A stretch of DNA of 64,000 nucleotides from Heterostelium multicystogenum (GCA_003667245.1 RCNN01000086.1:1-64000); one strand, 5' to 3'. Positions 25,132 to 38,329 are shown, counted from the first letter of the stretch. Translations and numbers: made by a program. The notes: generated by a model from the sequence alone, not told the origin.

Positions 25132-26678
25132 ATGTCAGCCAATGCAAAAAAAGCGAATCCAGTCACAGAGAATACCTTGAAGACTATCCATGTAAGATGA
25201 CAGTTGATGTTGGATGATGATCAATAAGTCCATTAACAATAGTATTGATTGATTGATTGTTGATTTGTTGTTTTAGAATTTGAAAGTCAATTCTCCACCA
25301 TTATTTACAGAGATTGTTAGAGCTGCCAGCAAGTATCAACAACAATGCCAGGCATTGAGTCAAGCCGGTACTGTTTTGGCAGACACTATTGCTAGATTAA
25401 CTGTACATAACACAGGTGACTTTGGTGATGGTCTTAAGAAGCTATCAGACGTACTTAAAGAATTGGAGTTAAAGAGAGAGGAAGTTGTAGGTACTCATTC
25501 ACATTGGCTCAGCTATGCCTAGGCATTGAGCTCTGCTCCATTGACTACTAATCATCTAACATTGCCATCACTTCGATCAAATCACATATAGTCAAAGACA
25601 TTATTAAATGATTTCATTACACCATGCAAACAATCGATTGAATCAGATCATAAGGATATCCTTGTATGTTGGGCTGTTCATCCTTTGACAACCAAGTTGT
25701 CAAACTAAACTCTGCAAGACTACTTACTAAACAAACTATTATGATTGCATTCACAATATAGACATTTGAAAAGAACTATAAAAAAGATAAAGAGAACATG
25801 AGACAAGAGATTCTGAAACTTGAGGCAAAGACAAGAAAGGCTGGAAAGAAGACAACTGCAGAGGTACTTAAACAAGTATGTATATACAATCGTAGTAGAT
25901 AGCTAGCTTTGTTTTTGTTGGTTTGACTATAATACTAAAGGTAAACAACTTTAACAGCAAATCACAGAGTTAAATGATAAGATCAAGGAGTCGGACCAGT
26001 TGAACACAAACAAATTAAGAGATGTCGTTTTGATGGAGAGAAGAAAGTTGGCTACATTTTTATCACAATTCAATCAATTCCTCGATAAGGAGCTGGACTT
26101 GTCAAATGAAACAAACGTCAAGCTCACTGCTGGACTACAAACATGGCGTGATTTGATCAATGTTCAAAATCAAGTAAGTAGCCTACTACCTCACCCAGGA
26201 GCTCCTGTGATTCGTTCGATCGATTCTAATGAACATTCATTCCGACTCGCTTCATTAGCTACCAGGTGAAGTTGAATCTTTGATTAGCAAGCAAGAGAGA
26301 ACATTAGTCCAAATTCAACCACAGGCTGACAATGGAGACAGCTATCGTATTTCATATGCACCAGGCAAGGTACAGAGTGGCAACACCAACGCAGCAGCAA
26401 GCGGATACGATACTTACGAATCGTACGACTCCTACGACAACTACGACTCATCTTACACTGACAACTCATACGATTACAGCAACAGCAGCGCTAGCTCAGA
26501 GTTACAAGCACGTGCGCTATACGACTATGAAAGTCAAGAACCCACTGATCTCAATTTGCGTGCAGGTGACATCATTACCGTCATTCAGCAAGACGACGGA
26601 TCAGGATGGACCAAGGGTAGAGATTATTATGGAACTGAAGGTATTTTCCCATCTTCATATATAGAATATATTAGTTAA
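25132..26678 (+). CDS. I-BAR (IMD) domain protein with C-terminal SH3
   Basis: Six exons (25132-25191, 25277-25486, 25592-25663, 25762-25875, 25958-26173, 26259-26678) join in frame to 363 residues. Residues 1-230 follow the IRSp53/MIM homology pattern: NTLKTI start, a long helical stretch, FGDGLKKLSDVLKELELKRE, KTRKAGKKTTAEVLKQQ and LMERRKLATFLSQFN. A Tyr/Asp/Ser/Asn-rich linker (YDSYDNYDSSY) leads to an SH3 domain with ALYDYESQEPTDLNLRAGD and GIFPSSYIEYI. I-BAR domains bind PIP2 membranes and make outward curvature in pseudopods and filopodia, with SH3 partners in the SCAR/WAVE or WASP systems. D. discoideum has one such protein (IBARa); orthology is inferred. No frame break. Confidence 0.85.
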
Positions 26679-26829
26679 AATTCAAAAACAACAACAACAA
26701 CAACAACAAAATAACAAACAACTGGCACAACTTTTAACTTATTATACAATACAACCCCAACATGGACAGCAATTTAAAGAGTACTCTTACATCCACCATC
26801 CCAACGTCACCATCATAGAGACAATAACA

Positions 26830-26884
<55 letters not shown>

Positions 26885-27605
26885 GTACAAAAGATAAATA
26901 TCTTTTGTTGGTTTTTTTTTATTCCAATAATAAACAAGATAAATTAAAAATGTAATTTAAAAATACTTTGAAAATCATTTAATTAGTAACAAAGTTATAT
27001 TTCTAAGCTTATTCATTTGACGATTTTTTGCTCTCTATAGTCAGTAAGCTTGTTGAAGATGATCAAGATCTAGCACATGATGTGAAGACGTTATTCTATC
27101 ACCATAGAAAGAAACCATAATAAAAGCCGCTATAAGTTACCTAGCCACAAGAAATATTTCTTCACAAAGGACAAGGATTCTATTAACTAGTCGAATAGAA
27201 TAAACAAATAAATTAAAGATCAGAAGAAGGAAAACGATATTGGTTCAAAAAGACTGTATGTTTGGTAAAAAAAAAACAAAACAAGAATTCAAATCTATCC
27301 AAATGTGTTTGATCTTAAAGTTTATTTTGATTTGAATCCTGTTGTTGTTTCTTTAAAAAATGGACAAACGAGTGAAATTCAACAAATATCTCTTGAAAGT
27401 GATTGACAGAATTGATTGATCTATTTATGTCGAATGTGTGATTTATTGACGAGTGATCACTGAACACTCCAGCTGTTCGACAAGAACAACAACATTGTTT
27501 CAAACAATGGCTACTTTATTATTTTAGTGATAGTTTATTTTATATCTTTATATCTTAGCTCGAGATAATTAAATAGATAGACAGATAGATAGATATTATT
27601 GTTGA
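26679..27605. other. intergenic region
   Basis: 3' UTR of the I-BAR gene with CAA and AAT tracts, then A/T-rich spacer. A short richer stretch at 27020-27240 has no continuous frame. No gene called. Confidence 0.45.
26830..26883. repeat. (AAT)18 microsatellite
   Basis: Eighteen uninterrupted AAT units about 150 bp after the I-BAR stop, probably in the 3' UTR. Length is likely polymorphic. Confidence 0.92.
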
Positions 27606-30600
27606 ATGTTACTTCCAAAAATATTTAGGATCCTGTTTTTGCTGGCAATATGTTTGTTGTTGGCAAACGGTGCGGTGGACACACTACAAGAGTTGCTTGT
27701 TGCTCCTGGATATTTCACTGCTGAGCAAATCTCGGGTCTTAATCTACCGGAGAAACAAAAGTTGTTAAAGGCACTCTCACATTGGCAAACCATCGGTGAG
27801 AAAAACTTGGGTGTCCAGACAGTGTTGGAGGCACCAAAGAGCTCTGCCCAGGCAAATAAACCCATACAATTCATTGGCAACATTCTAGTGCGAAGCCTTT
27901 GGGATCAATTCAAGCTCTGCTCCACGACAGATGCAACCATCTTTAAGTTGTGCGATCCTCAATCATTTGTATCACTTACCGATCTTATACATACCCATGT
28001 CTACACTCGTAAAGATCTCTTAGGAATCAAATCAGATTTGAAGTTCTACTTCATTGAAGACAAGAGAAATGAAGATGTCAATGCACCAGGTCTTTTGGTG
28101 TCAACCCTTAGATCTAGAATATGCGATATGAAGATGTTTACTTTCACCTCGCCACTAACAGTCGCCGATATTCAGGACATATGTATGGTCAGCGGTCCAG
28201 TAATCTATGATGTTGTGGGCATACCCAGTGAACGACCAACTTCAGGAGGATACTCAATCGATATCCATGCTTTCCACATCAATCCATCAATGAATGTGTT
28301 CATTGGAGGTCGCGATTGTGCACAAACCACATTTGTCAATGCCTCTCACATTAATTGTGTAGTTCCAAGTGGTTTTGGAGTTGACCAAGATATCACTATT
28401 TATGATGAGGCTACTGATACCTATGATGCCCAGTTCTACACATTATCATATGATGGTATGAAGCATTTAAATTAACACTCCACGATTGATATTAATTTAA
28501 ACTATCGTTCTTTAGCTCCTGTAATTGATCCTATTCAGTCAGCAATTGTTGTTCCACCAACTGGATCCCAATTGGTAATTAATGGAAAGAATTTTGGAAA
28601 TGACTCATCGATTGTTTCTGTAAAGGTAAAAGGATTGTCCAGTAGCTTGACGATTGTAAGCGTTGATCATACAAAGATTGTATGTGAAATTCCAGCTGGA
28701 GTAGGATCAAATTTGCTTCTTTCAATTACTATTGGAAGCTATAGCTTTTCCAATGCCATTGTATACTCTTATCAGGTCCCAACCATAAGTTCATTCTCAC
28801 CCGCCACAGGAGTTCCCTCTGATATCTTGAGATTAGATGGATCCGGATTTGGTAATAATTCAAACATTGTCAAAGTATATGTTGGCGCCAAAGAATGCCC
28901 AATTCTCTCCATCTCCAATTCAGTTATCAACTGTAAGGTACCATATGGAATTACAAACAAAAACAGTTTCTCTCCACACCCCAAATAATCAGCCAGTGAC
29001 AGCAACTGAAAAGTTCAAATACCAGACACCAGTCATTTCTTCCCAATCGCAGTCTATTTCGACCGTAGGTGGACTCATCCAATTCAGAGGCAGCGGATAT
29101 GGTGATAGTTTAAATAGTATCACTAATTTCGACCTAACACAAACCATTAATTGCGTTCCTTTCAATGTTTTCACTGAATGTCTTATTCCAAAAGGATTCA
29201 AAGACAATATTGGACTGAAGATCACTTTAGCCGAGGATTACAGTCTCTCAACCAACGTGAATGTATATCAACCACCATTCATCAATTCATTGAATGCCTT
29301 GCCCCTGGAGAATAAAATACAAATTGAAGGTTTGAACTTTATTCCAAGTGGATTGACCGCTGATTCCAGCTCGTGGGTTGAGTTAATCAACCAACAATCG
29401 GAAATAACCAAATTCCAACCTACAGTTATCAGTGACAAATCGCTCTCAATAGCTGCCAATTCACTTCAATTTGTATCTGCTGTGGTTGTAATTGGTGGAA
29501 GAAGATCGAATACATTCAACATTGTTCATAATTTCAATGTATTCGTTCAACTCTATCAGGATAACAATCTCGATGGAATTAAGCAACCCAATGAACCAGG
29601 TTTAAGTGGAACTGTAACACTTACATTAGGATCAACATCCACACAAATCATTGTCACTGCCAATGGAGGCACACTCAACGCAACTGTTGGAATTCATTCT
29701 GTCTCGATTCAAGTGGCATCTAATTTGTTAAATCCATTGAATAATTTCAAGCTCGATGTCTTAGCTGGCAAAGTTAACCAGGTTTTCATTCCAATTTGGA
29801 CCAAGAAAGCTTGTGTCAAGTCATTCATCACTTTAGATGGACAAACCGAAGTGACTTTACAAGAAGGAACAATTAATCTAAGAAACTATGACATTTGCAC
29901 CAACACCCAGAATTGTAAATATCCCATTCCAACAGTGACAGCGCCAGCTACCTGTCTTGCTTCATCGGCCAATGATGTTGTCACAATATTCAAAGGTATA
30001 CCGGTTACTCTATCTTTCTACATGGATAACAATCTTAATGGTGTGCAAGATGCCAATGAAAATGCACCAGCTCCAAACACAATTACGATCGTCTATACCA
30101 TGGGAGGTTCAGCACCAATTTCGAAAGTTGTTACTTCAGGACAAGAAATTCTTTATGTTCAAACAGGTCAACTCAAAGTATCTCTCCAGGTTGACCAAAC
30201 ACCAAAACCAACACTTCATGCCATTGTCAGTGGAAAGACCTACGATATTTCAGTTGATACCAATGATGCCTTTGGATTTTTCCAATGGCAATATGACACT
30301 GTCGCTCCAGTTGCATTCTTCAACACTCTCAGACATAAGTTAACACTTCCAGTTGGTAAATATAGTAATGAAACCATCAAAAAAATGGGATGGTACGTTC
30401 AGAGTAACCAAGTTTCCAATGGAATTATTACAGCAATCAATGCATTCTCCAATGATCTCAGGGTCACATTGTCAACTGGATCTGCTGTCAACTCACTTGT
30501 ATTACAGACTAATGCTCCATCTGAGATTTCAGTAACACCATTTGAGAATGTTTATATTGAAGTTTCATATATCCCATTGTTCAACGCCTTGGTTTCACTC

Positions 30601-33159
30601 GAGCAAGCAGGTCAACAATCACCAGAATTTTTCTCTCCATATCTCACAATTCCATCTATATACTATGGATCACCTTCCTACACGAATCAAATGAATTGTC
30701 AAGCTATAAATGGAAACCAATCTCGTATAACATGTGTTATTCCAGCTGGTAGAGGAATCGTCCCACTTACCATGAAAATGGCAGGATCACAAGAGCTTCT
30801 CTATCCATTCTCAGAATACAAGATGATTTACAAAAATTCAGTAATTCAAGGTGTCGTCTATGAGGATATCAATAGAAACAATCAAAGAGATGCAGGTGAA
30901 CCTGCAGTCCAAGGTATAGTCGTCAGTGTCTCATCAATGACATATACCACTGGATCTGACGGTGCATACTCATTCTCTCTGCCTTCCGACGTTTCAAGTT
31001 ACACTCTATCAATTTCCAGCTCTGGCACCTATTTCCTACCTACTGAGATAAATATTAACCCATCTCAAACCATTACTCAAAACATTGGACTCATTAAATT
31101 TGGTAAGGATCAACCTCCATGAACAGGATGTAATACATCGCTAACTATATTATTATTTTTAGATCAAGTTAAGAAATGTATTGGATTTATTGCATCTGGA
31201 TCAAAGACACTCTATCTCCAATATGGTACCTTCAAGCTTTCCAACTATGGTTGGTGTAATAAGGCTTTGAATCCATCATGCACAATGGATCCACTTGCGC
31301 CATCATTCTCTGCTGATTGTAAAGCTGAATACGTCGATGCTGATACAGTTAAAATTAGATATGCCAAATTAATTACCTACAAACTCTACTATGATTCCAA
31401 CTTGGATAACATTGAAAATGATGCACCAGCTAATCTCGCCAACTCAGTAACTAAAGTCACCAATTACTTTGCTGATGATTCTTTCGTTACTGTTTCATAC
31501 TCTGGCCAGTTAAATACCATTGATGTAACCAATAGAATCACTTTTGAACTATCGACATCAGTGGCAAACTTCCGTCCAGTCATCAATTTCCCTACGTTCA
31601 CCCCAACCGATGGACAGAATATCAAATTTCCCTTCTTTGCATACTACTATTCTGCGCCATCTCAAAAGTTCTTTGACAGAGCAGATTTCACTGGACAAAC
31701 ACTTGAGCTTCCAACTGGAGTTTATGAGAATACCAACTACCTTTCTAAACTTCCAGTATCATGGGTTGGTCGAATCAAATCCTTCACTATTGGCGCGAAT
31801 ATGATGATTTACCTTAACTACGATACTTCAGGACCCCGTTATCAGCAGTATGGACCAAGTGTTTCTGTTTTCCCTACAGCAAATCTTCAAGGAGTCCAAG
31901 TTGCTCCATTGGATCTCGTGACAGATAACGTCAATATTCCAGTAACCGGTGGAACTTTCTCTGTAAGAAACTGGTCATACAAGCCACCCCAAGTCCAATA
32001 CTGCTACTCTGATTTTATACTATGTACTATCTCAAGTGATCCCTCGAAATATAAGTGCAACTTTCCAGCAGGTGTTGCCAATTGTGGTGTCTATATTAGA
32101 TATGATTCAATTCTCATCACCTATACTTATCTCGTCAAAAGAAAACCACCAATCATTACTGGCTTTGTGCAGCAACCATCTAACCTTGCGGCTAATGAAA
32201 TGATAATCAAAGGTCAAAACTTCCCTCCAACAAATGACATAGCCTTTTCAGAAGGATATCAACCGAGAGTGCTCGTTAATGGTGGTCCTTGTCAAATTGT
32301 ATCGTACATCAATGAAACAACAATTTCATGTCTTGGAGGAGAATATGATGATGGCCGAATAAGTAAAAGACTTAGTGTTTATATAGCAAACCAACCAGTT
32401 GCCAACTATGATTTCACAGTACTAGGTAAGTATCACGCTTACCAATAGATTCGATCTGTTCCAATTTACTAACTGTATTTCAGCATCTAAATGTCAAGGA
32501 GCTCAAACTGTACGAGCTGGAATTGTTAATAACTATGGATATGGTACTGATCTCTATAATTTGCAATTCTTTGACACAATTTATTGCACATGGTTCTGTT
32601 ACTGTGTGATCATTGACCAAAAACTTCGTACCAAATAGCTGGAATGTGGCTTTGAACTCTATGACATATACCTCAGGCGGTTTCTCCCTTCTTCCACGCT
32701 TAAGATTAACAGTTACATGTTTGTATCATACTATTTTGAAAGATCTCAAGAGTTTTCTTTAATAACCAAACTATTATTATTTATAATTATATTATTGTAA
32801 TAGACGCTAAATGCAATGGTATAACATTAAATAGTTTCCCAGGTCCACGCCCCACCCAAACAAAGTTTTTCCCAGGTGAATACACATTCGATCCAAATAG
32901 TGTTCACGGCTATCATGCATATATTGCTCCGCAGATAGGTTGTGAAATTGAATTGTTTTGGAGTGACGGATCTAGACTCAAGGTTGTATCTTCGTTCGAT
33001 CCAAAGAATTTCCCCAACCATCCATATGATACAACCAAGCTTTCGAAAATCATTGTATCCCACTATCTAGACAGAGGTGGAGATCCCGTCCCACCAATTG
33101 GCGTTGTTTCGTCGCCTCCACTCCTGGGTATGGCCCAAGGTAATATGGCGACACTTTAG
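27606..33159 (+). CDS. giant secreted protein with IPT/TIG and SdrD-B-like domains
   Basis: Five exons (27606-28455, 28516-31102, 31163-32425, 32484-32718, 32804-33159), about 1,760 residues. It starts with a signal peptide (IFRILFLLAICLLLANG) and a novel N-terminal region. Three or four IPT/TIG-like folds follow (PTISSFSPATGVPSDILRL; TPVISSQSQSISTVGGLIQF). Then come four modules with the SdrD-B/Cna-B-type signature: YQDNNLDGIKQPNEPGL, YMDNNLNGVQDANENAP, YEDINRNNQRDAGEPAVQG and YYDSNLDNIENDAP. These alternate with two unrecognised repeat types (see findings). There is no C-terminal membrane helix or clear GPI signal, so it is probably secreted into matrix or slime. Related architectures occur in dictyostelid colossin-like proteins. 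Breaks: an extra A near 28965 and changes near 32580-32610 in exon 4. Confidence 0.75.
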
Positions 33160-33685
33160 TTAGATTCTGCTGGTCCCTATACCCACACAGCCAACCAACA
33201 AACAAATCATATCATTTCATTTATAATAAAACAAATGATCATTCAACCAATGGTGTGGGTTCAAGAGGTAGTCTCCAATCGATTTTTCAATATTCTTCCT
33301 TCCGTTCGTACTGATCTCTCTCAATGGAATTTGACATTACCACAACTATAATTATGTTCATTTAATACCAATTTGACATTAACATTGAATTTGAAGAAAT
33401 GTTTTCTATCAAAATTGAAATTTCCATTGTTGTCATGACATGCTCGTAATGTATCCTTATTCAATTTAATATAATGATCATTTCAGCTAGTCTGTTTATC
33501 ATTTGAAACATCATTAACTTCAATTTAATTAATTTACAAATATTTCATTTTTTTATATTTTTTGGGTGTACCATTGGTTTTTTTTTTTAATTAATGTGCT
33601 GACCTCTTTTTGTTTTTTTTTTTTTTTTTTTAAACAGAAGTGTATTAATTCTAATAATAAACATATCAACTAAATAACTTGTAGA
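33160..33685. other. intergenic region
   Basis: A/T-rich spacer with a long T-run near 33610-33632, upstream of ERH. A 33-codon frame near 33251 (MVWVQEVVSNRFF) looks codon-like but is isolated. Confidence 0.4.
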
Positions 33686-34229
33686 ATGGTAAGTTCAAGT
33701 GTATACACTTTAAATATGACAACTCATAGTAGGAGAAACCATTATAGGAGTAGTTATATTAATTGATTGTAATATTTGATAACAGGACAAACATACTATC
33801 GTTTTGATTCAGCCAGAGTACAAAAAGGCCTCACGTACTTTTATCGATTATGAATCTGTAGATGCTGCTTTGGAGGGTAAAGTTAGATTTAGTGTGCTCT
33901 GAGAAGCAAGTGTATGAATACAGCTATATTAATACGATCGATATCATTCAACTCAATATAGGTATCTGCTTCATGTATGAACAAAAACTTAAACAATCAC
34001 GTCCAAATCAAAAGAATATTACCTACGATATCTCTTCTTTATTCAAATATTTAGACGAAATCCCAGATTTATCATGTTTAATGTAACTATCTATCTTCAT
34101 TACATTTCAATTTCATACTAATTTGCTTCATCTCAAAGTTATACCCCATCCATTAATGCTTACACCCCATACAACAAAGAATGGATTAAGAACAAGATTA
34201 TGATCCTTCTTCAAAAGATGGCTCGTTAA
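33686..34229 (+). CDS. erh: enhancer of rudimentary homologue (ERH)
   Basis: Four exons (33686-33688, 33786-33876, 33962-34082, 34139-34229) give 101 residues, against 104 in human ERH. The translation MDKHTIVLIQPEYKKASRTF, then YESVDAALEG, ICFMYEQKLK, NITYDISSLFKYLDEIPDLS and YTPYNKEWIKNKI matches ERH throughout, including the TYDIS..DLSCL core. ERH is a small nuclear dimer that links RNA processing and mRNA decay factors. The first exon is just the ATG codon, followed by GTAAGT; without it no start exists for the protein. All phases agree and no frame break is seen. It lies convergent to DDX52, 171 bp away. Confidence 0.93.
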
Positions 34230-34400
34230 ATAAAGTCAATAAACTAAAACAAAAAGAATAACCAACAAACTACAGATTATAGTTAGTTAGTATGATGTAA
34301 ATCCAATAAATAGACAAAACAGAGAGAGAAGCTATATATGAAAGATGTAGAAATATTCGAAAAGCAAATACTCAAGATATACTTTGAAATTATTGCAACT

Positions 34401-36688
34401 TTATTTCTTTTGTTTTTTAAAAGGTTGTTTGTTGGTTGGTTGATTTTGCTTATTATACTTGTTCTGGCTCTTATTACTTTTATCACTGTTATTATTATTA
34501 CTTTGATCATTATTAGTATTGTTGTTGGTATTCTTTTTATCATAATGAGCTTTCTTTTTAGATGATTTGTTAATGACTTTCCATCTTTCATTCTTGGGAA
34601 TAGTAGAGATCGATTCTCTTTCTACTCCACGCTTCTTGTAGTTGTGCTTGTCTTGTCTCTTTACTTTGATGGTGTGCATCCATTCGGGTACCTCCGAACC
34701 AGAGTTTCTCATGACATTGGCAATTGATGGTAGCATTGGTGCATCGGCTTCGGTGTACAGTGTGTAAGCAACACCGGTTCTACCTGCTCTACCAGTACGA
34801 CCAATACGATGTACATAGCTTGCGACAGTCTTGGGGAAATCAAAGTTGATCACATAGTTGACACCCTTGAAATCCATACCACGTGCCATCAACTCTGTAC
34901 AGATGAGCACCCATATCTTACCAGTACGGAACTTCTCAACGATTTTGTCACGCTGGAATTGAGTACGATCAGAGTGAATAACATCTACATTGATATTGTC
35001 GAAAATCAGCTCTTGGAACAGCTCTTGAGCTCTCTCCTTTGATTGCACAAAGATTAAAACAGGAGGCTCCAATCCCTTCTGGAACAACTGTCTCACTGCC
35101 AACAGCTTTCCTTCTTCCTTTCCTACAAAAATCAGTTTTTGATCAACATTCGATGACGCTGAGTTTCTAATTATCACATCATACATTCATTAGTTTCTAT
35201 CGGATTATATGGTCAGCTATATCTATATACATATACATACTCTTGACCAATAACAATCTTAATTGGATTACTCATAATTGATCTTGCCATATCTTCTACC
35301 AAATTATTCATTGTTGCACTAAACAGTGATATCTTTAGCTTCTTATTCTTACAAGCATTGACTACATCATCGACCTGCTCGACAAACTGCTGATCGAATA
35401 ACTTATCTGCTTCGTCAAATACCAAATACTCAACCCTATTCATCATGAGCTTGTTATTAATATCTTGTTTAGATTCTTTGTTCATATTATTACTTACTTA
35501 TTTAAATTAACATTCTCCTCTTTAATCAAATGTACCAATCTCAAAGGTGTTGTGATTAAGATATCGAATGTCTTTGCAAATGGCTCTGCTTTGTTTGATT
35601 GACTCAGTCCTTTGGTCAAGACACATATTCTAAATGGCTTGCTCTTTGAGAAAAGTCTGAATTGTCTGTAGATTTGCTGTGCCAACTCACGTGTTGGCGA
35701 GATAATGACTGCTCTGAATCCAACTTTCTGTGGCTTGCTCAAGGTATTGAGGATTGGAATGGTGAATGCTGCTGTCTTACCGGAACCAGTTGGTGCACAA
35801 GCAATAACCTCACGCTCCTTCAAGAGTGCTGGAATTGCTTGCATCTGAATGGGTGATGGTTGCGAATATCCCATTGCTGCAATGTTTCTCGAGAGATAGT
35901 TCTTCAAATTGTATGGCTCACCATCGAGATCCTTGAAGTATTCGATTGGCTCTGGTATATCTGTTCCCTTTACTTTGATTCTCATTTTATTTCTAAGATT
36001 ACGTTGCTGCTGAATCTTTGATGCCTCTTCATCATCGTCCTCTTCTTCATCTTCTTCGTCATCTATATATTCTTCTGGTGGAACATATTTCTTTTTAAAC
36101 AAACTAACATCTTCCTCATCATCATCGTCTTGTTCCTTTTTAACTTTTTCATCTTCATCCTCGCTTTCCTCTACAAAGTCTTCGTCTTCTCCCTCACCAT
36201 TTTCATTGTCATCCTCATCATCATCTTCTGCTTCTTCTTCTTCTTTTAATTCTTCTTGTTCTTCCTCTTCAACTTTCTTGATTGGTCTTTTTTTCTTATT
36301 CTCTGATTGTTGTTGTACTTTCTCATCATCTACGTCGTCGCTCTTTTCCTTCTTTACTTTTATCTCCTCTTTAACTTTCTTTGATTGATTTTGATTTTGT
36401 TTCTGTTTGTCATCTGTGGCTGATGCTGTTGCTGATGGTGTATTTTTATTGAAGAAAGACAATGTTGTTGATTGTTGATTCTTATCTAAATCCATCAATT
36501 TATTTCTCTAATGTTATAAATTCAGAAGTAAGTCATTCATATTCATTCATTCATTTGGCTTTGTCTCTACTTTGACAACAGCAATACAGTTGACCTCAAC
36601 CTACTTTAAATAGATTAACATCTTTTTGAAACTTTGTCTTGTTAAACTTGGCACCAAGTCCCAAACTAAAAAATATACTATTATCCAT
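34401..36688 (-). CDS. ddx52: DDX52/Rok1-type DEAD-box RNA helicase
   Basis: Four exons (36688-36605, 36507-35498, 35435-35241, 35166-34401) give 684 residues. The first exon reads [20 protein letters not shown], matching the LGAGAKF opening of DDX52/Rok1, so the ATG at 36688 is chosen over the internal one at 36495. A very acidic K/E/D-rich region follows, then KGTDIPEPI, the Q-motif [66 protein letters not shown] and [11 protein letters not shown]. Rok1 acts in the nucleolus in small-subunit rRNA processing. An Asn/Lys-rich tail ([16 protein letters not shown]) ends the protein. No frame break. Confidence 0.93.
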
Positions 36689-38134
36689 GATAGTCTAAAG
36701 ATAAATAACTCTGAAATCAAAGTAGAATGACCATATTAATTATCACCTCTAATTTTCGTTCGTTTTTTAAAAATTGTAATTAAAAAAATTAAATTAAATC
36801 TCATTTTGGTGAGTAATCAAAATTGTAGGGATAGCACTTAAGATTGTTTTGTTCCATTTGATTACAGACAAATACCTTTATTTATCTTGAGTGTTTCAAC
36901 TTTAGCACAAACAAGACAAAGGAAAAACCTCTATATTTAAACTATCAAATATTAACAAATCATAAAACATAAACAATAAGTTTTAAATATTCATAAACTC
37001 ATAGTTGACCAGCTGTTAATAATGAAAAGTTGTAGATTTACCTTTAAAATAACAGTGTTAGTATTAAATTTATACATAAATATTATTGTGATTTCAATAT
37101 TAGAATTTTATAAAGATAATAAGATTTCTATCAAATGATTGATCCAGTTGTTAGTAACTCGGATCATATTTAATGGGATTTAAAATGTCAAATCTGAATA
37201 TGTTATGAATAACCAAAGTTAACAATAAGATTAATGGAGAAGATGGAATAGATATTATGAAAAACTTAGTAAGTTGTTGATTAAACCCCAAACCAGATGA
37301 GAAGCTATTCCCAGAAATCCCCACACCCATCAATTCCCTATACCGATAAATATAATATTCCTACAATTATTAAGCTACACAACCTTATATTTAAATATCT
37401 TTCTGTAACTCTCAAGACGACACGCGCAATCATCCATCATAAGTGTGTGAAATCAATCTATCAATCAATCAATTGTTAAACAATTAAACAAGTAAACAAA
37501 CCCAAGATCAGCACTATTTTACCAGGGATAAGTAAAGATCCCTTTTGTTTTTAATTTTTTCGTATTATTATTTAAATGTTACCATTAAGTATTTTGTTTT
37601 AAGGTTAAATCTAAAATTCTAAAATAGAATAAATGATTAACTGATTATGTGGTTCTCTAGGTTTCTCTATTTGATAGACAGATTCATTCAACTTGTTGCA
37701 GTTGGGTGTGGTTGTCTCAATTAAGTAGTCTACCCAAATAAACAACGTTGTTGTTTATTAAATGTAAAATTTAGCTGTTACAGTATGCCCATCTTATGTC
37801 TTGACGCCCTGAAGGGAGGGAATTTTTGGCAACCAAAAATATCTAATTTGGTTTTCTTTTGTTGTTTTTTTTCAAATGAATTAGTTAATTATTAAATATT
37901 TTTGTAAATATTTTAGGAAACTATGTTTTGTTTTTACACAGTTAGTCACAGCCAGTCTTGAATGAATGATAAATCGATTATAGATGGTTGGGGGTTAGAT
38001 GAAGTTCTCTCTAACCCCTATGAAGGAGTGCAAAGATCCAGTCTCAAGTTAACTTTTTTGCAAAAACTATTGTTTTAGATTTTCAGAGAAACTAGTGCGG
38101 TCTATCCATAAAAATATATATCCCAATTCGCAAT
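36689..38134. other. intergenic region with a cluster of hairpins
   Basis: A gene-free stretch. Perfect inverted repeats occur at 37524-37543 (AGGGAT arms), 37737-37759 (AATAAACAAC arms), 37822-37840 (ATTTTTGG arms) and 37991-38018 (GGGGTTAGA arms). The last is G/C-rich for this genome. No protein signal. Confidence 0.5.
37991..38018. other. 9-bp perfect stem-loop (GGGGTTAGA/TCTAACCCC)
   Basis: Arms 37991-37999 and 38010-38018 with a 10-nt loop. G/C content well above background makes it the least chance-like of the hairpins in this interval. It could be part of a small structured RNA; no class was recognised. Confidence 0.4.
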
Positions 38135-38329
38135 TTACCGTTTTGCAATCTCCCCTTCTATTTTTAAAATAATTGTAATGCAGCAAACAAGCAACACTAT
38201 GTTTTGATTGCAACAGTCGATTGCCTCTCGGTCAATATTGTTGTATCGATCCACATATTTTTTATTTGAATGGAACAATGCCATTTCTTCTAAATATCCA
38301 GGAGCAGAAGCGGCTGTCATGATTCTCAT
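38135..38329 (-). CDS. short hypothetical protein or remnant
   Basis: A 64-residue frame starts MRIMTAASAPGYLEEMALFH, with balanced codons and higher G+C than the flanks, then becomes hydrophobic (LLVCCITIILKI). It lies head to head with the beta-helix gene, only 63 bp between starts. No family is recognised. It may be a real small gene, a remnant, or chance. Confidence 0.2.
   Translation of the reverse strand: MRIMTAASAPGYLEEMALFHSNKKYVDRYNNIDREAIDCCNQNIVLLVCCITIILKIEGEIAKR

Noticed and set aside
26734..26937. Minus-strand frame with a long Ile run
   Set aside because: Produced by the (AAT)n tract read on the other strand.
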